Positions 32,595 through 43,844 of a stretch of 64,000 bases of DNA are shown here, one piece after another. The DNA is taken from the NCBI RefSeq assembly GCF_024323335.1, contig NC_066580.1:440281351-440345350 (forward strand). Reading direction: 5' to 3'. The DNA is from Lathyrus oleraceus. Lineage: Eukaryota > Streptophyta > Magnoliopsida > Fabales > Fabaceae. Each line of letters starts with the position of its first letter. Position 1 is the stretch's first letter. The translations under genes were made by a program, and so were the position numbers. Under the pieces are notes generated by a model. That model had not been told where the DNA came from, did no database searches, and saw only the letters and a list, made by a program, of their open reading frames with translations.

Positions 32595-34586
32595 TGTCAT
32601 ACGGTGAACTAACTTTTATGTTTTTTGCTTTGGAAAGCAAATGTCGCGGATAGCAAGAGTCGCCACCGACTTTTCTTTTATCCAATAAGGAAAGGCGGAA
32701 AAGAACAGGAAAGACCTTGATTAGATTTTGGGTTCGGGAGGTACATTATACAAAGGGAAGGTGTTAGCACCCTTTGTATCCATGGTTATCCATGGGCTCT
32801 TAATTGCTTGATCACTTATGTTTTTCTTGTCTGAAAAAGTGTTTGTGAACTGTTTAGAAAATGTTTTGAAAAGAGAGCTTAACTTTGTAATGATTCTTGT
32901 ACGAATGTATACAAAGTATTTATCTCGTTTAATTTTGAAAGCTGTTTAGAAAATGTTTTGAAAAGAGAGTTTAACTTTGTAATGATTCTTGTACGAATGT
33001 ATACAAAGTATTTATCTCGTTTAATTTTGAAAGTTGTTTAGAAAAATATAACTTGGCAATGATTCTAGTATGAATGTATACCAAATGGTGATTTTCTAAA
33101 GGATGTTTTGAAAAGTGTGAGGTGTGAAAGGTGTTTTAAGTTGTGAGTCAGCATTTAAGAGTTATACCTACCCAAGGTCTTTATGGGTATTTCCTATCCT
33201 TATGAGGGTAAAACTGTCCTTACTATTGAGAAGTAAGTAGTCGTATCCTTTGGATGTAAAGGGACATCGTAGGGTCATCGATTGGTCATTGAAGGCAACA
33301 TTTGTAAGGATACCTTAGCATTCGAAGGGACGATCATCATTTAACCGTAGGCTACCACGAAGGGTCATCGAGGGACAAAATCATGTATTCGAAGGCAACA
33401 TTCGAGGGACTATGATGATTTAACCGAAGGGTCTTTGCTAAGTGTATCCCCATATTCGCGGGACATGACCGTAATACCGTAAGGCAACAAAAAGAGAGGG
33501 CCAAGATCATATATTTAAAGGCAACATTTGTAATCAATTAGGTAATTAGGATGAATCTCCACAAGGGTATCCCACAAATAAAGTGGAATACCTAGCAAGC
33601 TACCTTCTTCGGGAGTATGTGAGCCCTTACAAAATTCAGCAAACAGGTCAGAATACCAAATGGGGTGCAATCAATAGTTACACCGAACAAAGGAATCGCA
33701 GCAGTAATAGTGTCAGGCAAATAATACACAACTATGATAGGACATGTCAGATAAACACAAAACAGGACAGAAAAAAAAATCAGCGACTGTCATGTTCGCT
33801 ACTGCCTCGCCTAGCGAAGGCTTAGCGAACACTCGCTACATGTTCGCTTAGCGATGTGCTGGCGAACGGCTGCGGGTTTTGATTTTAATAACAGTACGAT
33901 TTCAGCAAGCTCCAAACCCTATAGCATCCATTACAGAAATTACATGGTTAAACATTCAAGACATCCATGCATACTTAGATCCACATGCAAAACCTAAGGT
34001 ATATTTATAAATTCAATCATTATGTCACATGTAAATTGGGAGCATAAAACGGTAGTGGTAGTGCAAACCTGTTTGCAATTGAATTGCAACGTTGAATTGG
34101 CAGATCACTCTTAGGGTTGGTGCCGGATTGAGTTGGGCGGAGGTAACCTTTGTGAAGATGAGTTTCCTTTGGGGTTTCCTTTAGGGTTGCTCCGAATTCT
34201 CTTGGTTAGCCTCCAGGGTTTGCTGTCTGTGTTTGTGTTTCCTTGCTAGGGTTTCTGTCCGTCTGTCTCTGTCTCCGTCTCCGTCTGTCCCCCCTTTTTC
34301 TGAATGAGGTCTTGGTATTTATAATAGCTTTTTGTGACCTAATGGGCTCAGAATGAAGCCCAAAATTTCTGGTATTCGCAAGCTTCGCTGGGCGAGTGGT
34401 GCAGCGAAGAGTTCGCTAGGCGAAGGATTTGGCTCGCCTAGCGAGCAAGCCAGTTTAAGTCATTTCCTGGATTTGGCCACCTGTGTACTGGGTCTTTGTT
34501 CCTTTAAGATCAATGTCTTGAAAAATGAGTTGGAGTGCCTTGAAAAATGTCTTGCAAGATTAACGGGCAAATTTTGGGGTATGACA
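32595..34586 (-). repeat. Element B 3' LTR (1992 bp)
   Basis: On the minus strand it begins TGTCATACCCC next to the PPT at 34587 and ends ...CCGTATGACA at 32595. Pairs with 40046-42031. It is 6 bp longer because of a CTGTCT/CCGTCT microsatellite at about 34262-34290. An IR-like GCGAA/TTCGC-rich segment (CGCTAGGCGAAGG) lies near 34400-34445 and also near 33800-33860. Confidence 0.95.
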
Positions 34587-34602
34587 GCTGCCCCTGTTCA
34601 AT
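34587..34602 (-). promoter_or_regulatory. Polypurine tract of element B
   Basis: Minus strand ATTGAACAGGGGCAGC immediately before the LTR, the same form as in Ogre-1 and Ogre-2. Confidence 0.85.
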
Positions 34603-34783
34603 ATTCTTGAACCGAGAGAGTTAGAATGGTATGTATGCCATTCGTGGTCTGGAGGTGGAAGATTATTGAACACTTAGAATGCCCCAAAAATTTGCACTTG
34701 TTAATTAAAAGTTAGTCTTGATGGAGATGGGCTTAAAGATGCCATCCAGGAAGTTTGATGATGAGAGCTTCAGAGTGCGTCGT

Positions 34784-35520
34784 ACATCAGACCAATTTGA
34801 AGACATGGGTGCCACACCGGGTCGTACGCTAGACCATATAGTGAGTCATCCATTAGGTTTGATTAGGGTGAGCTGAACCTGATGAGATAAGGGTCAGAAT
34901 GGGTCATACGCTGCTGGGGATAAAGGATCAGAATGGATCATACGCTAGATCGTATCTGAATTGCAGAATGAACCGTTCGTTAGGCTGCATCTGGAGAGGT
35001 AAAGATCAGAATGGATCGTACGCTAGATCGTATCTGAGTTGCAGAATGAGTCGTACGTTAGGCTGTATTTGACAAAAAGTAGTCGTACGCTAGACTACAC
35101 CTCGGAATGTACCGTACGCTAGGTAGTATCTGAGGAATGAAGATCAGAATGGATCGTACGCTAGATCGTATCCGAGTTGCAGAATGAGTCGTACATTAGG
35201 CTGTATCTGACAAAAAGTAGTTGTACGCTAGACTACACCTCGGAATGTACAGTACGCTAGGTAGTATCTGAGGAATGAAGATCAGAATGGATCGTACGTT
35301 AGATCGTATCTGAGTTACAGAATGAGCCGTACGTTAGGCTGTATCTGACAAAAAGTAGTCGTACGCTAGACTACACCTCGGAATGTACCGTACGCTAGGT
35401 AGTATCTGAGGAAATGAACATCCAAATGGGTCGTACGCTAGACTGTATTGGAATAGTTGAAGGAATCATATGTTGGGCTGAATCAGAATGAACCGTACGT
35501 TAGGCTATATCTGATAATAT
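34784..35520 (-). repeat. Array of mini-hairpins with constant 8-base loop in element B 3' UTR
   Basis: A higher-order period of about 138 bp (AGATCAGAATGG at 35002, 35141, 35279) contains four about 35-bp units. Each unit has a core GTACG(C/T)TA (plus strand; TAGCGTAC in the element's sense) flanked by complementary arms that differ between units: GGTC/GACC (34820-34835), GTAGTC/GACTAC (35079-35098), TACC/GGTA (35110-35125), GATC/GATC, AGCC/GGCT (35325-35340), with AGTC/GGCT wobble forms. About 19 units, a few with mismatches. Confidence 0.85.
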
Positions 35521-36480
35521 TGGTATATGTTGTATTTGCAATAAATGTCTGGGATGGGCTTAAAGATGCCATCATTAGGAGGATATCAGAATGCTTGTCA
35601 GAATGGACATTCATATGGATTATATCTGAAAGATGCATCTGAATCTTGAATGTAATCGATAAAGATGTCTGTCTGAATGGATCTTTATTTTGACTGTATC
35701 AGGAGGATAATTAACCTAAAAAATAAAGTTAGCTTTATGCCATGTCATGATGCATGAGATGTTTTATGCTTGTGAAAATAAATGCGAATACTGCATGCAT
35801 GTATATGATATGAAATGATGCATGAATGAATTATGCGTCTAAATTTTTTTTGCTAGGGGAAAATAAATCCCCATATTCTGGTTGGAGATATTTGTATTGA
35901 TGACCCTTTCTTAGCTGGGGATATTCGATTTCTGTCTGATGGTAGAAATATTCAACAGAGCCTGGCTGGGGATGGAAGAGATTACCAGTCTGTCTAGTGA
36001 TGCCAATTTCTTCTGGGGAATAACTGGTTTTGCTGGGGAATAGAAGTAGCAATCGGATTCATCGGAAAGCATGGTTAGACTTTATCCTCGACCCTAAAGT
36101 CTTTTAGTAACTGCTATTTCTATTTTATGCATGTATTTTCGGTAAACATCAATCATATTCAAATGCATATATTAATTCGAATTAAATCAATGGACGTTTA
36201 TGCAAACAAAACGGAGAAAGTAAAACAGAGGTATCTTTTTGAAAATAAAATTGTATTGATTTTGAAAGAGGGCCTGTAAATAGGCAATTTGAGTACAAGG
36301 AGACAAAAATCCTAGTAAGAGGAAATTGTCAAAAAACAAAGAAAAAGCTATGCAGAAAAAGTCCTATCGATTTTAATTCCACTACTGTCATTATGTCTTC
36401 AAGCCTCTCATCTCCTGCTGTCGGATAGAAGTGATTGGCTTGTTCAGTCCCTTTGACTTGGGTGAAGCTGACCGAGAATG
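35521..36480 (-). other. Element B 3' UTR, remainder
   Basis: No gene. 35850-36050 has several TTGCTGGGGAA-type motifs (minus: CCCCAGC), the same primer-tRNA-like motif class as in the Ogre 3' UTRs. AT-rich around 36230-36320. Confidence 0.5.
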
Positions 36481-36517
36481 GGACATAGTCATACGCTTTT
36501 AATCCCTAATTTTTGCC

Positions 36518-36593
36518 TGGACCGCCTTTTCAGGTTTTCAGTCCACCAGGATACCCTTTTTTGCCCAAGCCGCCTTTTCAGGTTTTCGACTTG
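36518..36593 (-). other. Two GNRA-tetraloop hairpins after the integrase end of element B
   Basis: On the minus strand, 36593-36566: CAAGTC, GAAAA, CCT, GAAA, AGG, C, GGCTTG. Then 36545-36518: TGGACT, GAAAA, CCT, GAAA, AGG, C, GGTCCA. These equal H3 and H4 of Ogre-1 with C-G to T-A changes made on both arms. The frame runs through them because the pol stop is lost and H1/H2 are absent. Confidence 0.75.
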
Positions 36594-37469
36594 CCGGGTG
36601 TACATGCGTAGTATTTTTTTAACTATGTCCGTGTTCACGGGATGTGGGGACTCTTCGTCATCCATTGTAGCAAGCATCATGGCTCCACCAGAGAATACCT
36701 TCTTAACTACAAATGGCCCTTCGTACGTGGGAGTCCATTTGCCTCTAGAATCACCTTGTGGTAGAATGATACGCTTTATTACCAAGTCGCCAATTCAGAA
36801 TTATGGTGTTGTATTTTGAACTGCGTGCAGAGTTCAGTAATCATCTTGTTGTTCAAATTAGTACAATTATCAGTGATAACTCTTTCAGGAGAGAGCAGGT
36901 TTTGTCAAATATATATTTGATAGGATCCATCTTAGAAATCAATAAAGTGGTACGATTCAACATATACCGTCTTAGTCGGCGAGCAGCCCAAACCAAAGCA
37001 CAACAAGTTTTCTCGAGCAGTGAGTATCTTGTTTCACAGTCGGTAAACTTTTTGCTAAGGTGGTATATTGCATGCTCTTTTCGACCAGACTCGTCATGTT
37101 GCCCCAGCACACACCCCATTGAATTTTTTAACACGGTCAAATACACGATTAGAGGTCTTCCTTCAACTGGTGGCGTCAGAATTGGAGGTTCTTGGAGATA
37201 CTTCTTGATTTTGTCTCAGTAATTTGAAGATGGGTTCGCAGGTAGCGGTCAAATGGGAGCTAAATCGGGCGACGTGGTCCAGATTTACGATTTCGATCGA
37301 TTCCTCATGCGGCTGAATAGTCTCTTCTTCTTGCAGTAATAGTCTGGCAAGCTCTCTAGGTACTTCACAATCTTCCTCACTTCCATCCTCGGCTTGGTAG
37401 ATCAGATTTTCAAAGTCATAATGAACAGTAGCAGAATTACTATCAATAGGATCCAGAGTGGATATGGAT
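36594..37469 (-). pseudogene. Element B pol remnant: joined scraps of RT start, RNase H and integrase
   Basis: In minus-strand order, the RT N-terminal linker (…YDFENLIYQAEDGSEED…EIVNL, about 37420-37270) is fused to a post-RT connection (ARFSSHLTATCEPIFKLL). RNase H follows (GCVLGQHDESGRKEHAIYHL, 37146-36920), then a short integrase core piece (ERVITDNCTNLNNKM, about 36895-36800), then the integrase C-terminus (RGKWTPTYEGPFVVKKVFSGG, 36785-36650). The RT catalytic core, aRNaseH, the integrase zinc domain and most of its core are deleted. At least four deletions; no enzyme can be made. Confidence 0.85.
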
Positions 37470-37682
37470 CTGCAATTTGTTACGTGAGTGTGTGTAAGAA
37501 AGCATAGCTTGTTTGAAAGATGACAGGAAAGATAAAGAGCGCAATATTTGAATGCAAAAAGTCCATTGATTTATTGAATGTGAATATGCTTATGAAAATG
37601 ACAAAACCCTTGAAAAATTAGCTATTGTGCCCCGGGTATAGACACAATGCTTTTGAAACATTAAAATAGCAATAACAATTAC
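37470..37682 (-). other. Element B intron (213 bp), homologous to the Ogre intron
   Basis: Minus strand donor CAGGA|GTAATT at 37682 and acceptor AATTGCAG| ending at 37470, after a TTTCTTACACACAC stretch. The length is 3 x 71. The TAA that ends Gag is made by the donor, and splicing keeps the same phase into the RT linker, exactly as in Ogre-1. Retained although nearly all of pol behind it is lost. Confidence 0.75.
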
Positions 37683-39175
37683 TCCTGACTAAAGGAAATC
37701 GGGATAGTGTCTTCAGCCTTCCAATTATTGAGTCCGTCACCAATTGTTGGGGAAACCCAGCTATCCCAGTCGCAATCGCTATCGGCATCTTCTACAGCAT
37801 TAACAGTCTTGTCATGATTAGGCAGAGGAGCAATGATGACATTAGGAGTCTCTGGAGGATCAAAATCAATCTCCCCAGCATCAATCATATCCTGAATCTT
37901 ATTCTTCAACAACCAACAATCGTTTGTATCATGCCCGGGGCTATCGGAGTGATATGCACACCTGGCACTGGGATCATAACGAGGAGAAGTAGTGTTGGGA
38001 TTTGCAGGAGGATCTCTGAGGGTAATTAAATTTGCTTTTAGCATACCCTGCAGTGCCTGTGCTAAAGTCATATTGATCTTCGTAAACTGTCTTCTGGGCC
38101 TGTCTTGTCTGTGTTAGAAGTTTTGAGATGGCGGTGCTGCAATTGTCACTGCTCCAATAGCATGGTCACGATTTTTCTTGTTATGACCCCTTTGACCGTA
38201 CACAGCATTTGATTCGTTCTTCCCCTGATAGGATTTTTTGGTGCTTGCAGAGGTAGCCATTTGTATCTTTCCACTTCGAATGCCACTTTCAACACGTTCA
38301 CCTGTTAGTATAAGTTCAGTGAAACCCGATGAGGAACTTCCCAATAGATGGCTGTAGAATGGGCCAGTCAGTGTACCCATAAACATGTCCACCAATTGTC
38401 GATCAGTCATAGGGGGTTTGACTCTGCCAGCCAAATCTCTCCATTTTTTAGCATATTCTTTGAAGCTTTCTTTAGATCCCATAGTCATATTCTGCAACTG
38501 TAGCCGAGTAGGCGCCAATTCAGAATTATACTGGTAGTGCTTGTAGAAAGTTGTCGCTAAATCAGTCCAGGTGCGGATGTTAGAGCTCTCGAGCTGATAA
38601 TACCACTCCAACTGTGTGCCAGACAGACTCTCTTGGAAGAAATGGATCCATAGCTTCCTATCAGTGGTATACGGCTGAATTTTTCTCACATAAGCTCTCA
38701 GATGCATCTGAGGACAAGACGCACCATCATACTTAGTGAAAGCGGGGACCTTGAACTTGCGGGGAATGACCACATCAGAGACCAGACCTAAGCCTTCGAA
38801 ATCCAGACCGGGCGCCTTCTGACCCTCCATAGCTAGCATGCGTTCTTCCAGCAACTTATACTTATCGTCTTTTGGAGAGTACTGTTCACTTTCATAATCT
38901 TCATCATCGTCTTCAGGGTTGAAGGGATCAACATTCTCCTCTTCCGAATCATTTTCTGTCTCCTCTTCTGGATCCTTCGGAATTCTAATCTTGACTCCTG
39001 CGGCCTGTCCTTCAAGCCTTCTTCCCGGGTTGATGTAACTCACAGCTTTCTTGTCTTTCTTCTTCTCGAGCAAGAGAGCATTCAGCTCCTCCTGCCCCTT
39101 GGATAAGTTCAAGATCATCTCCTGGAATTGAACATTTTGAGCCTGGAGATCTTTGACAGTTTGTTCGAGAGCCAT
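37679..39175 (-). pseudogene. gag: Element B Gag (one in-frame stop, protease deleted)
   Basis: ATG 39175. The first 353 codons are open: a coiled-coil start (MALEQTVKDLQAQNVQFQEM), an acidic stretch (EEETENDSEEENVDPFN), and the Gag core WIHFFQESLSGTQLEWYYQL ... FKEYAKKWRDLAGRVKPP. A TAA at 38114-38116 interrupts, and the same frame continues to 37679 with a zinc-knuckle-like C-x2-H-x5-H-x4-C (CAYHSDSPGHDTNDC). Then it jumps straight to the Gag-Pro C-terminal tail (DSWVSPTIGDGLNNW), so protease is deleted. A 353-residue Gag lacking the knuckle could still be made. Confidence 0.85.
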
Positions 39176-39178
39176 CTT

Positions 39179-40023
39179 TTTGTTTAGAAGGAAGACCGTG
39201 AGAACATTGATCCTTTAGAATACTTGTTATGCAATGTTATGTTATGCTATGCAATGTATGAAATGTTTTCAAGGACTTTTCGAATTGTTTCTTTGTCCGA
39301 ACTCCAAGTCTTTGAAATGGTTAGTACAATGTCATGATGTTATGATGTTATGATGTTATGATGTTATGATGTTATGATGTTATGATGTTATGTAAGTAAC
39401 AAACACAAGCAAGTCACACCGCAATCATTCCTAAGTTTTAAGGCTTGCATGAGTTCCATAGGTAAGTACCCTCCCCACTGAAGTTTGGTTGGTTCCACCT
39501 GTCCTAGAATAGTAACCGGGTTCTAGAAGGATCTCCAATCATTGACCTTCCCTTAAGTCCACTTCAGTGCAACACCAAGTGGTTGACCAAAGCTTCCCTA
39601 AAGTCCAATCTCAAAGAGTGTAGTATCGAGTCTCAACCAACCCCAGTCGGAACCGAAGTCAGTTATCTCACTACTTTCTAATGGCCAAGATGAGTCAATT
39701 AGGGTTCTAAAGGTCTGGTTAATGCTTTGATGACACCGCGCAGACGCCAAATTTCTCCTCAAGTAAACATGAGGAACATCAGGACATCCAAAGTGTCACA
39801 TTAACCGTAGCCATCATTTTAACCATTCCAGTATACGTCGGATAGTCGCGATGATCTCTTGCTACTTACCTAAGGTACACTAGATCCGGGTGTAGGATCT
39901 TTCACTCAAGCATAAAATACCCAAGCAATCCCTTAAGCAATCCCTCAAGCAATCCCATAAAATACTCAAGCATAAGTGATCTTGTTTTTTTTTTTTTTTT
40001 TTAAGGCAACCTCTCTTTAGTTT
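39179..40023 (-). other. Element B 5' leader, without ORF1
   Basis: Only 845 bases separate the PBS from gag. There is no ORF1 and no other open frame of note. It contains an 8-bp microsatellite and a T17-19 tract (about 39986-40003). Confidence 0.6.
39335..39392. repeat. GATGTTAT microsatellite, about 7 copies
   Basis: Direct tandem repeats of GATGTTAT in the element B leader. Confidence 0.9.
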
Positions 40024-40041
40024 TCCCCAGCAGAGTCGCCA
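40024..40041 (-). promoter_or_regulatory. Primer-binding site of element B
   Basis: Minus strand TGGCGACTCTGCTGGGGA, identical over 18 bases to the Ogre-1 PBS, four bases inside the LTR end at 40046. Confidence 0.9.
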
Positions 40042-40045
40042 GTTC

Positions 40046-42031
40046 TGTCATACGGTGAACTGACTTTTATGTTTTTTGCTTTGGAAAGCAAATGTCGCGG
40101 ATAGCAAGAGTCGCCACCGACTTTTCTTTTATCCAATAAGGAAAGGCGGAAAAGAACAGGAAAGACCTTGATTAGATTTTGGGTTCGGGAGGTACATTAT
40201 ACAAAGGGAAGGTGTTAGCACCCTTTGTATCCATGGTTATCCATGGGCTCTTAATTGCTTGATCACTTATGTTTTTCTTGTCTGAAAAAGTGTTTGTGAA
40301 CTGTTTAGAAAATGTTTTGAAAAGAGAGCTTAACTTTGTAATGATTCTTGTACGAATGTATACAAAGTATTTATCTCGTTTAATTTTGAAAGCTGTTTAG
40401 AAAATGTTTTGAAAAGAGAGTTTAACTTTGTAATGATTCTTGTACGAATGTATACAAAGTATTTATCTCGTTTAATTTTGAAATTTGTTTAGAAAAATAT
40501 AACTTGGCAATGATTCTAGTATGAATGTATACCAAATGGTGATTTTCTAAAGGTTGTTTTGAAAAGTGTGAGGTGTGAAAGGTGTTTTAAGTTGTGAGTC
40601 AGCATTTAAGAGTTATACCTACCCAAGGTCTTTATGGGTATTTCCTATCCTTATGAGGGTAAAACTGTCCTTACTATTGAGAAGTAAGTAGTCGTATCCT
40701 TTGGATGTAAAGGGACATCGTAGGGTCATCGATTGGTCATTGAAGGCAACATTTGTAAGGATACCTTAGCATTCGAAGGGACGATCATCATTTAACCGTA
40801 GGCTACCACGAAGGGTCATCGAGGGACAAAATCATGTATTCGAAGGCAACATTCGAGGGACTATGATGATTTAACCGAAGGGTCTTTGCTAAGTGTATCC
40901 CCACATTCGCGGGACATGACCGTAATACCGTAAGGCAACAAAAAGAGAGGCCCAAGATCATATATTTAAAGGCAACATTTGTAATCAATTAGGTAATTAG
41001 GATGAATCTCCACAAGGGTATCCCACAAATAAAGTGGAATACCTAGCAAGCTACCTTCTTCGGGAGTATGTGAGCCCTTACAAAATTCAGCAAACAGGTC
41101 AGAATACCAAATGGGGTGCAATCAATAGTTACACCGAACAAAGGAATCGCAGCAGTAATAGTGTCAGGCAAATAATACACAGCTATGATAGGACATGTCA
41201 GATAAACACAAAACAGGACAGAAAAAAAAATCAGCGACTGTCATGTTCGCTACTGCCTCGCCTAGCGAAGGCTTGGCGAACACTCGCTACATGTTCGCTT
41301 AGCGATGTGCTGGCGAACGGCTGCGGGTTTTGATTTTAATAACAGTACGATTTCAGCAAGCTCCAAACCCTATAGCATCCATTACAGAAATTACATGGTT
41401 AAACATTCAAGACATCCATGCATACTTAGATCCACATGCAAAACCTAAGGTATATTTATAAATTCAATCATTATGTCACATGTAAATTGGGAGCATAAAA
41501 CGGTAGTGGTAGTGCAAACCTGTTTGCAATTGAATTGCAACGTTGAATTGGCAGATCACTCTTAGGGTTGGTGCCGGATTGAGTTGGGCAGAGGTAACCT
41601 TTGTGCAGATGAGTTTCCTTCGGGGTTTCCTTTAGGGTTGCTCCGAATTCTCTTGGTTAGCCTCCAGGGTTTGCTGTCTGTGTTTGTGTTTCCTTGCTAG
41701 GGTTTCTGTCCGTCTGTCTCCGTCTCCGTCTGTCCCCCCTTTTTCTGAATGAGGTCTTGGTATTTGTAATAGCTTTTTGTGACCTAATGGGCTCAGAATG
41801 AAGCCCAAAATTTCTGGTATTCGCAAGCTTCGCTGGGCGAGTGGTGCAGCGAAGAGTTCGCTAGGCGAAGGATTTGGCTCGCCTAGCGAGCAAGCCAGTT
41901 TAAGTCATTTCCTGGATTTGGCCACCTGTGTACTGGGTCTTTGTTCCTTTAAGATCAATGTCTTGAAAAATGAGTTGGAGTGCCTTGAAAAATGTCTTGC
42001 AAGATTAACGGGCAAATTTTGGGGTATGACA
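40046..42031 (-). repeat. Element B 5' LTR (1986 bp)
   Basis: Pairs with 32595-34586. On the plus strand it begins TGTCATACGG and ends GGGGTATGACA at 42031. Confidence 0.95.
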
Positions 42032-42036
42032 ATATC
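42032..42036. repeat. Target-site duplication ATATC, right copy (element B)
   Basis: Matches 32590-32594. Confidence 0.93.
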
Positions 42037-42265
42037 AAAGATCCTTTATGCCCCTCGAGGCAATACACATAGTTGGACTTCTTAGTGAAGATCATTATCA
42101 TCCCTCGAGGCAATATACAGATTATTGGACTTCATAGTAAAGATCCTTGCTACCCCTCATGGAAATACGCATAACTAGACTTCATAACAAAGATCCTTTC
42201 CACCCGTCGAGGAAATACGCATAGCTGGACCTTCATCGAAGAATTCTCACCTCCTTCCAAGGTGA
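42037..42265 (+). repeat. About 50-bp tandem repeats of the old element (right part)
   Basis: The array resumes after element B with unit starts at about 42075, 42125, 42176 and 42227. The last unit carries TCACC/GGTGA (42247-42265), a stem different from the TCGCC and TTGCC stems on the left but still self-complementary. Confidence 0.8.
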
Positions 42266-42289
42266 TGTTAACTACAATATACTCGCGTG

Positions 42290-43090
42290 AGGGACATAAT
42301 ATCCCCCTAGGAGGAATCGTTTCCAACGAAACATGCCTAAGAGGCGAGACCTATGTCAAGGCTCATAAACTTGATTTCCAGTCTTGATAAAAGGGAAGTC
42401 CCACATGAAAGGTTAAACGCCTCGTCTGAGGGATTCAATATCTCATTATCCAAGCTAAGCATTATTGAGTATGAGGAACCTAGATTCCTCAAACTAATTA
42501 TAATCTTTCTCGAGGGACTTAGTGTCCCTCTGAGCAGAATTGTTTCCATCGAAACACGCCTAAGAGGTGCGACCTATGTCAAGCCCCAGAGACTTCATTT
42601 CCAGCCCTGCTAGAGAGCTCAATGGAAGTCCCTCATAAAAGGTTAAATGTATCGTATGAAGGACTCGATATCTAATCATCCGGGCTACACATTACCATGT
42701 ATGAGGAACTCAGAATCCTCAAACTAATTAGGATCTCTCCTGAGGGACTTAGCGTCCCCTCGGGCGAAACGGTTTCCAACAAAATATGCCTAAGAAGCAC
42801 GACCTATATCAAGCCCCTGAGCATTTATTTCTAGTCTTGTTATAGGGTCTAATAGAAGTCCCGTCTGAAAGGTTAAATACCTCGTCTGAGGGACTCATTA
42901 TATCACCAGTCAAGCTACGCACTACCGCATTTGAAGAACTTAGATTCCTCAAACTAATTAGACTCTCTTTTGAGGGACTTATTTTTCCCTTGGGTGGAAT
43001 CATTTCCAATGAAATATGCCTAAGAGACGCGACCTGTGTCAAGCCTCGGGGACTCGATTTCTGGTCTTGCTAGAGGCCTCAATGGAGATC
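42290..43090 (+). repeat. About 230-bp tandem repeat, 3.5 copies
   Basis: GCCTAAGA(G/A)G lies at 42335, 42558, 42788 and 43018 (spacing 223, 230, 230). Each unit includes GAGGGACTTA, a TTTCCAACGAAA-like stretch, TATGTCAAG and CTCAAACTAATTA. It probably belongs to the 3' UTR or 3' LTR of the old element. Confidence 0.8.
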
Positions 43091-43284
43091 CCAACTAAAA
43101 GGTCAAGGCGCCTTGCAGGAGGGACTCAATGTTCTTCCATCTGATCTACATGTTATTACCCAAGGAAGCCTGATAAAGGTAATTTCCAGTTCTCAGGATA
43201 CTCCTATTAATCGTAGGTAAAAGACACTTCATTTTCTATCGAAAGTCTCATGTATGAGGGACTATGTAGTGTTTTATTTTCAAA

Positions 43285-43844
43285 AGGCCCTACCTAGGGC
43301 GATGCCTTGGGACCTCCCTAGAAGAAGAAGGCGGTATAAAGCCTATGAAAGGGATGTATCGCCTTGCCCTTAAGTGTTCCTCGCTCATAGAGAGAAGTAG
43401 ACCTTGGAGAAAGATAAAGTCAGAGTCGTTGTTGACCTCATCACCCTTGGAAATAAGGATTCAATTGTCCATCATTTGACCGAGTAGGCAGTGGCCTTTT
43501 GTGAGGTAAACCTAGGTCTTAGAGGCCTATATAAATACATTACCCCCTTAATGAGATATACATACTCTCAAGTCATACACATTTTTACTACTCAAAGAGA
43601 ATTACGCTCCTAGTAGCCGTAACACACCATCAACCTAACTGCCCGCCTGCAACCCAGCAGCTCTAGAAACCAACCAGACCCTCACCTCACGTGAGTTGGT
43701 CCCTTAAACAACCTTAAAAACCACCACACAAGGCTTCTCACCACCGTTAGCAAGCCCTCACTACCCAAATTGTAATACATTTATTAAGGCCTCTTAGTTC
43801 TTTTGCCCTTGTAGAGTGAACACACATGCCCTATAATTTTTACA
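43285..43844 (+). repeat. 3' LTR fragment of the old Tat-lineage element
   Basis: Diverged partner of 27425-28001 and ends TTTTTACA at about 43844. TATATAAA at 43528-43535 matches the TATA position in the 5' copy. Confidence 0.68.

Larger units (their letters stand above)
32595..42031 (-). mobile_element. Element B: internally deleted, non-autonomous Ogre-like element (Tat lineage)
   Basis: Flanked by TSD ATATC. The 1992- and 1986-bp LTRs are nearly identical: about 11 substitutions and one 6-bp microsatellite difference by eye, about 0.5%. On the minus strand it runs LTR, PBS (40041-40024), leader, gag (39175-37679, one stop), intron (37682-37470), pol scraps, hairpins, repeat array, PPT, LTR. 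ORF1, protease, RT core, aRNaseH and most of integrase are absent. Its LTR end shares the conserved GGTGCTAACACCTTCCC block with Ogre. Total 9437 bp. Confidence 0.95.

Noticed and set aside
33800..33860. CGCTAGGCGAA/TTCGCTAGCG-type short inverted repeats in the element B LTR as an origin or binding-site cluster.
   Set aside because: Only a handful of GCGAA motifs in each LTR, no regular spacing, and no comparison available to support a function.
39335..39392. Considered as a CRISPR-like or regulatory array.
   Set aside because: A simple 8-bp microsatellite without spacers, in a plant retrotransposon leader.
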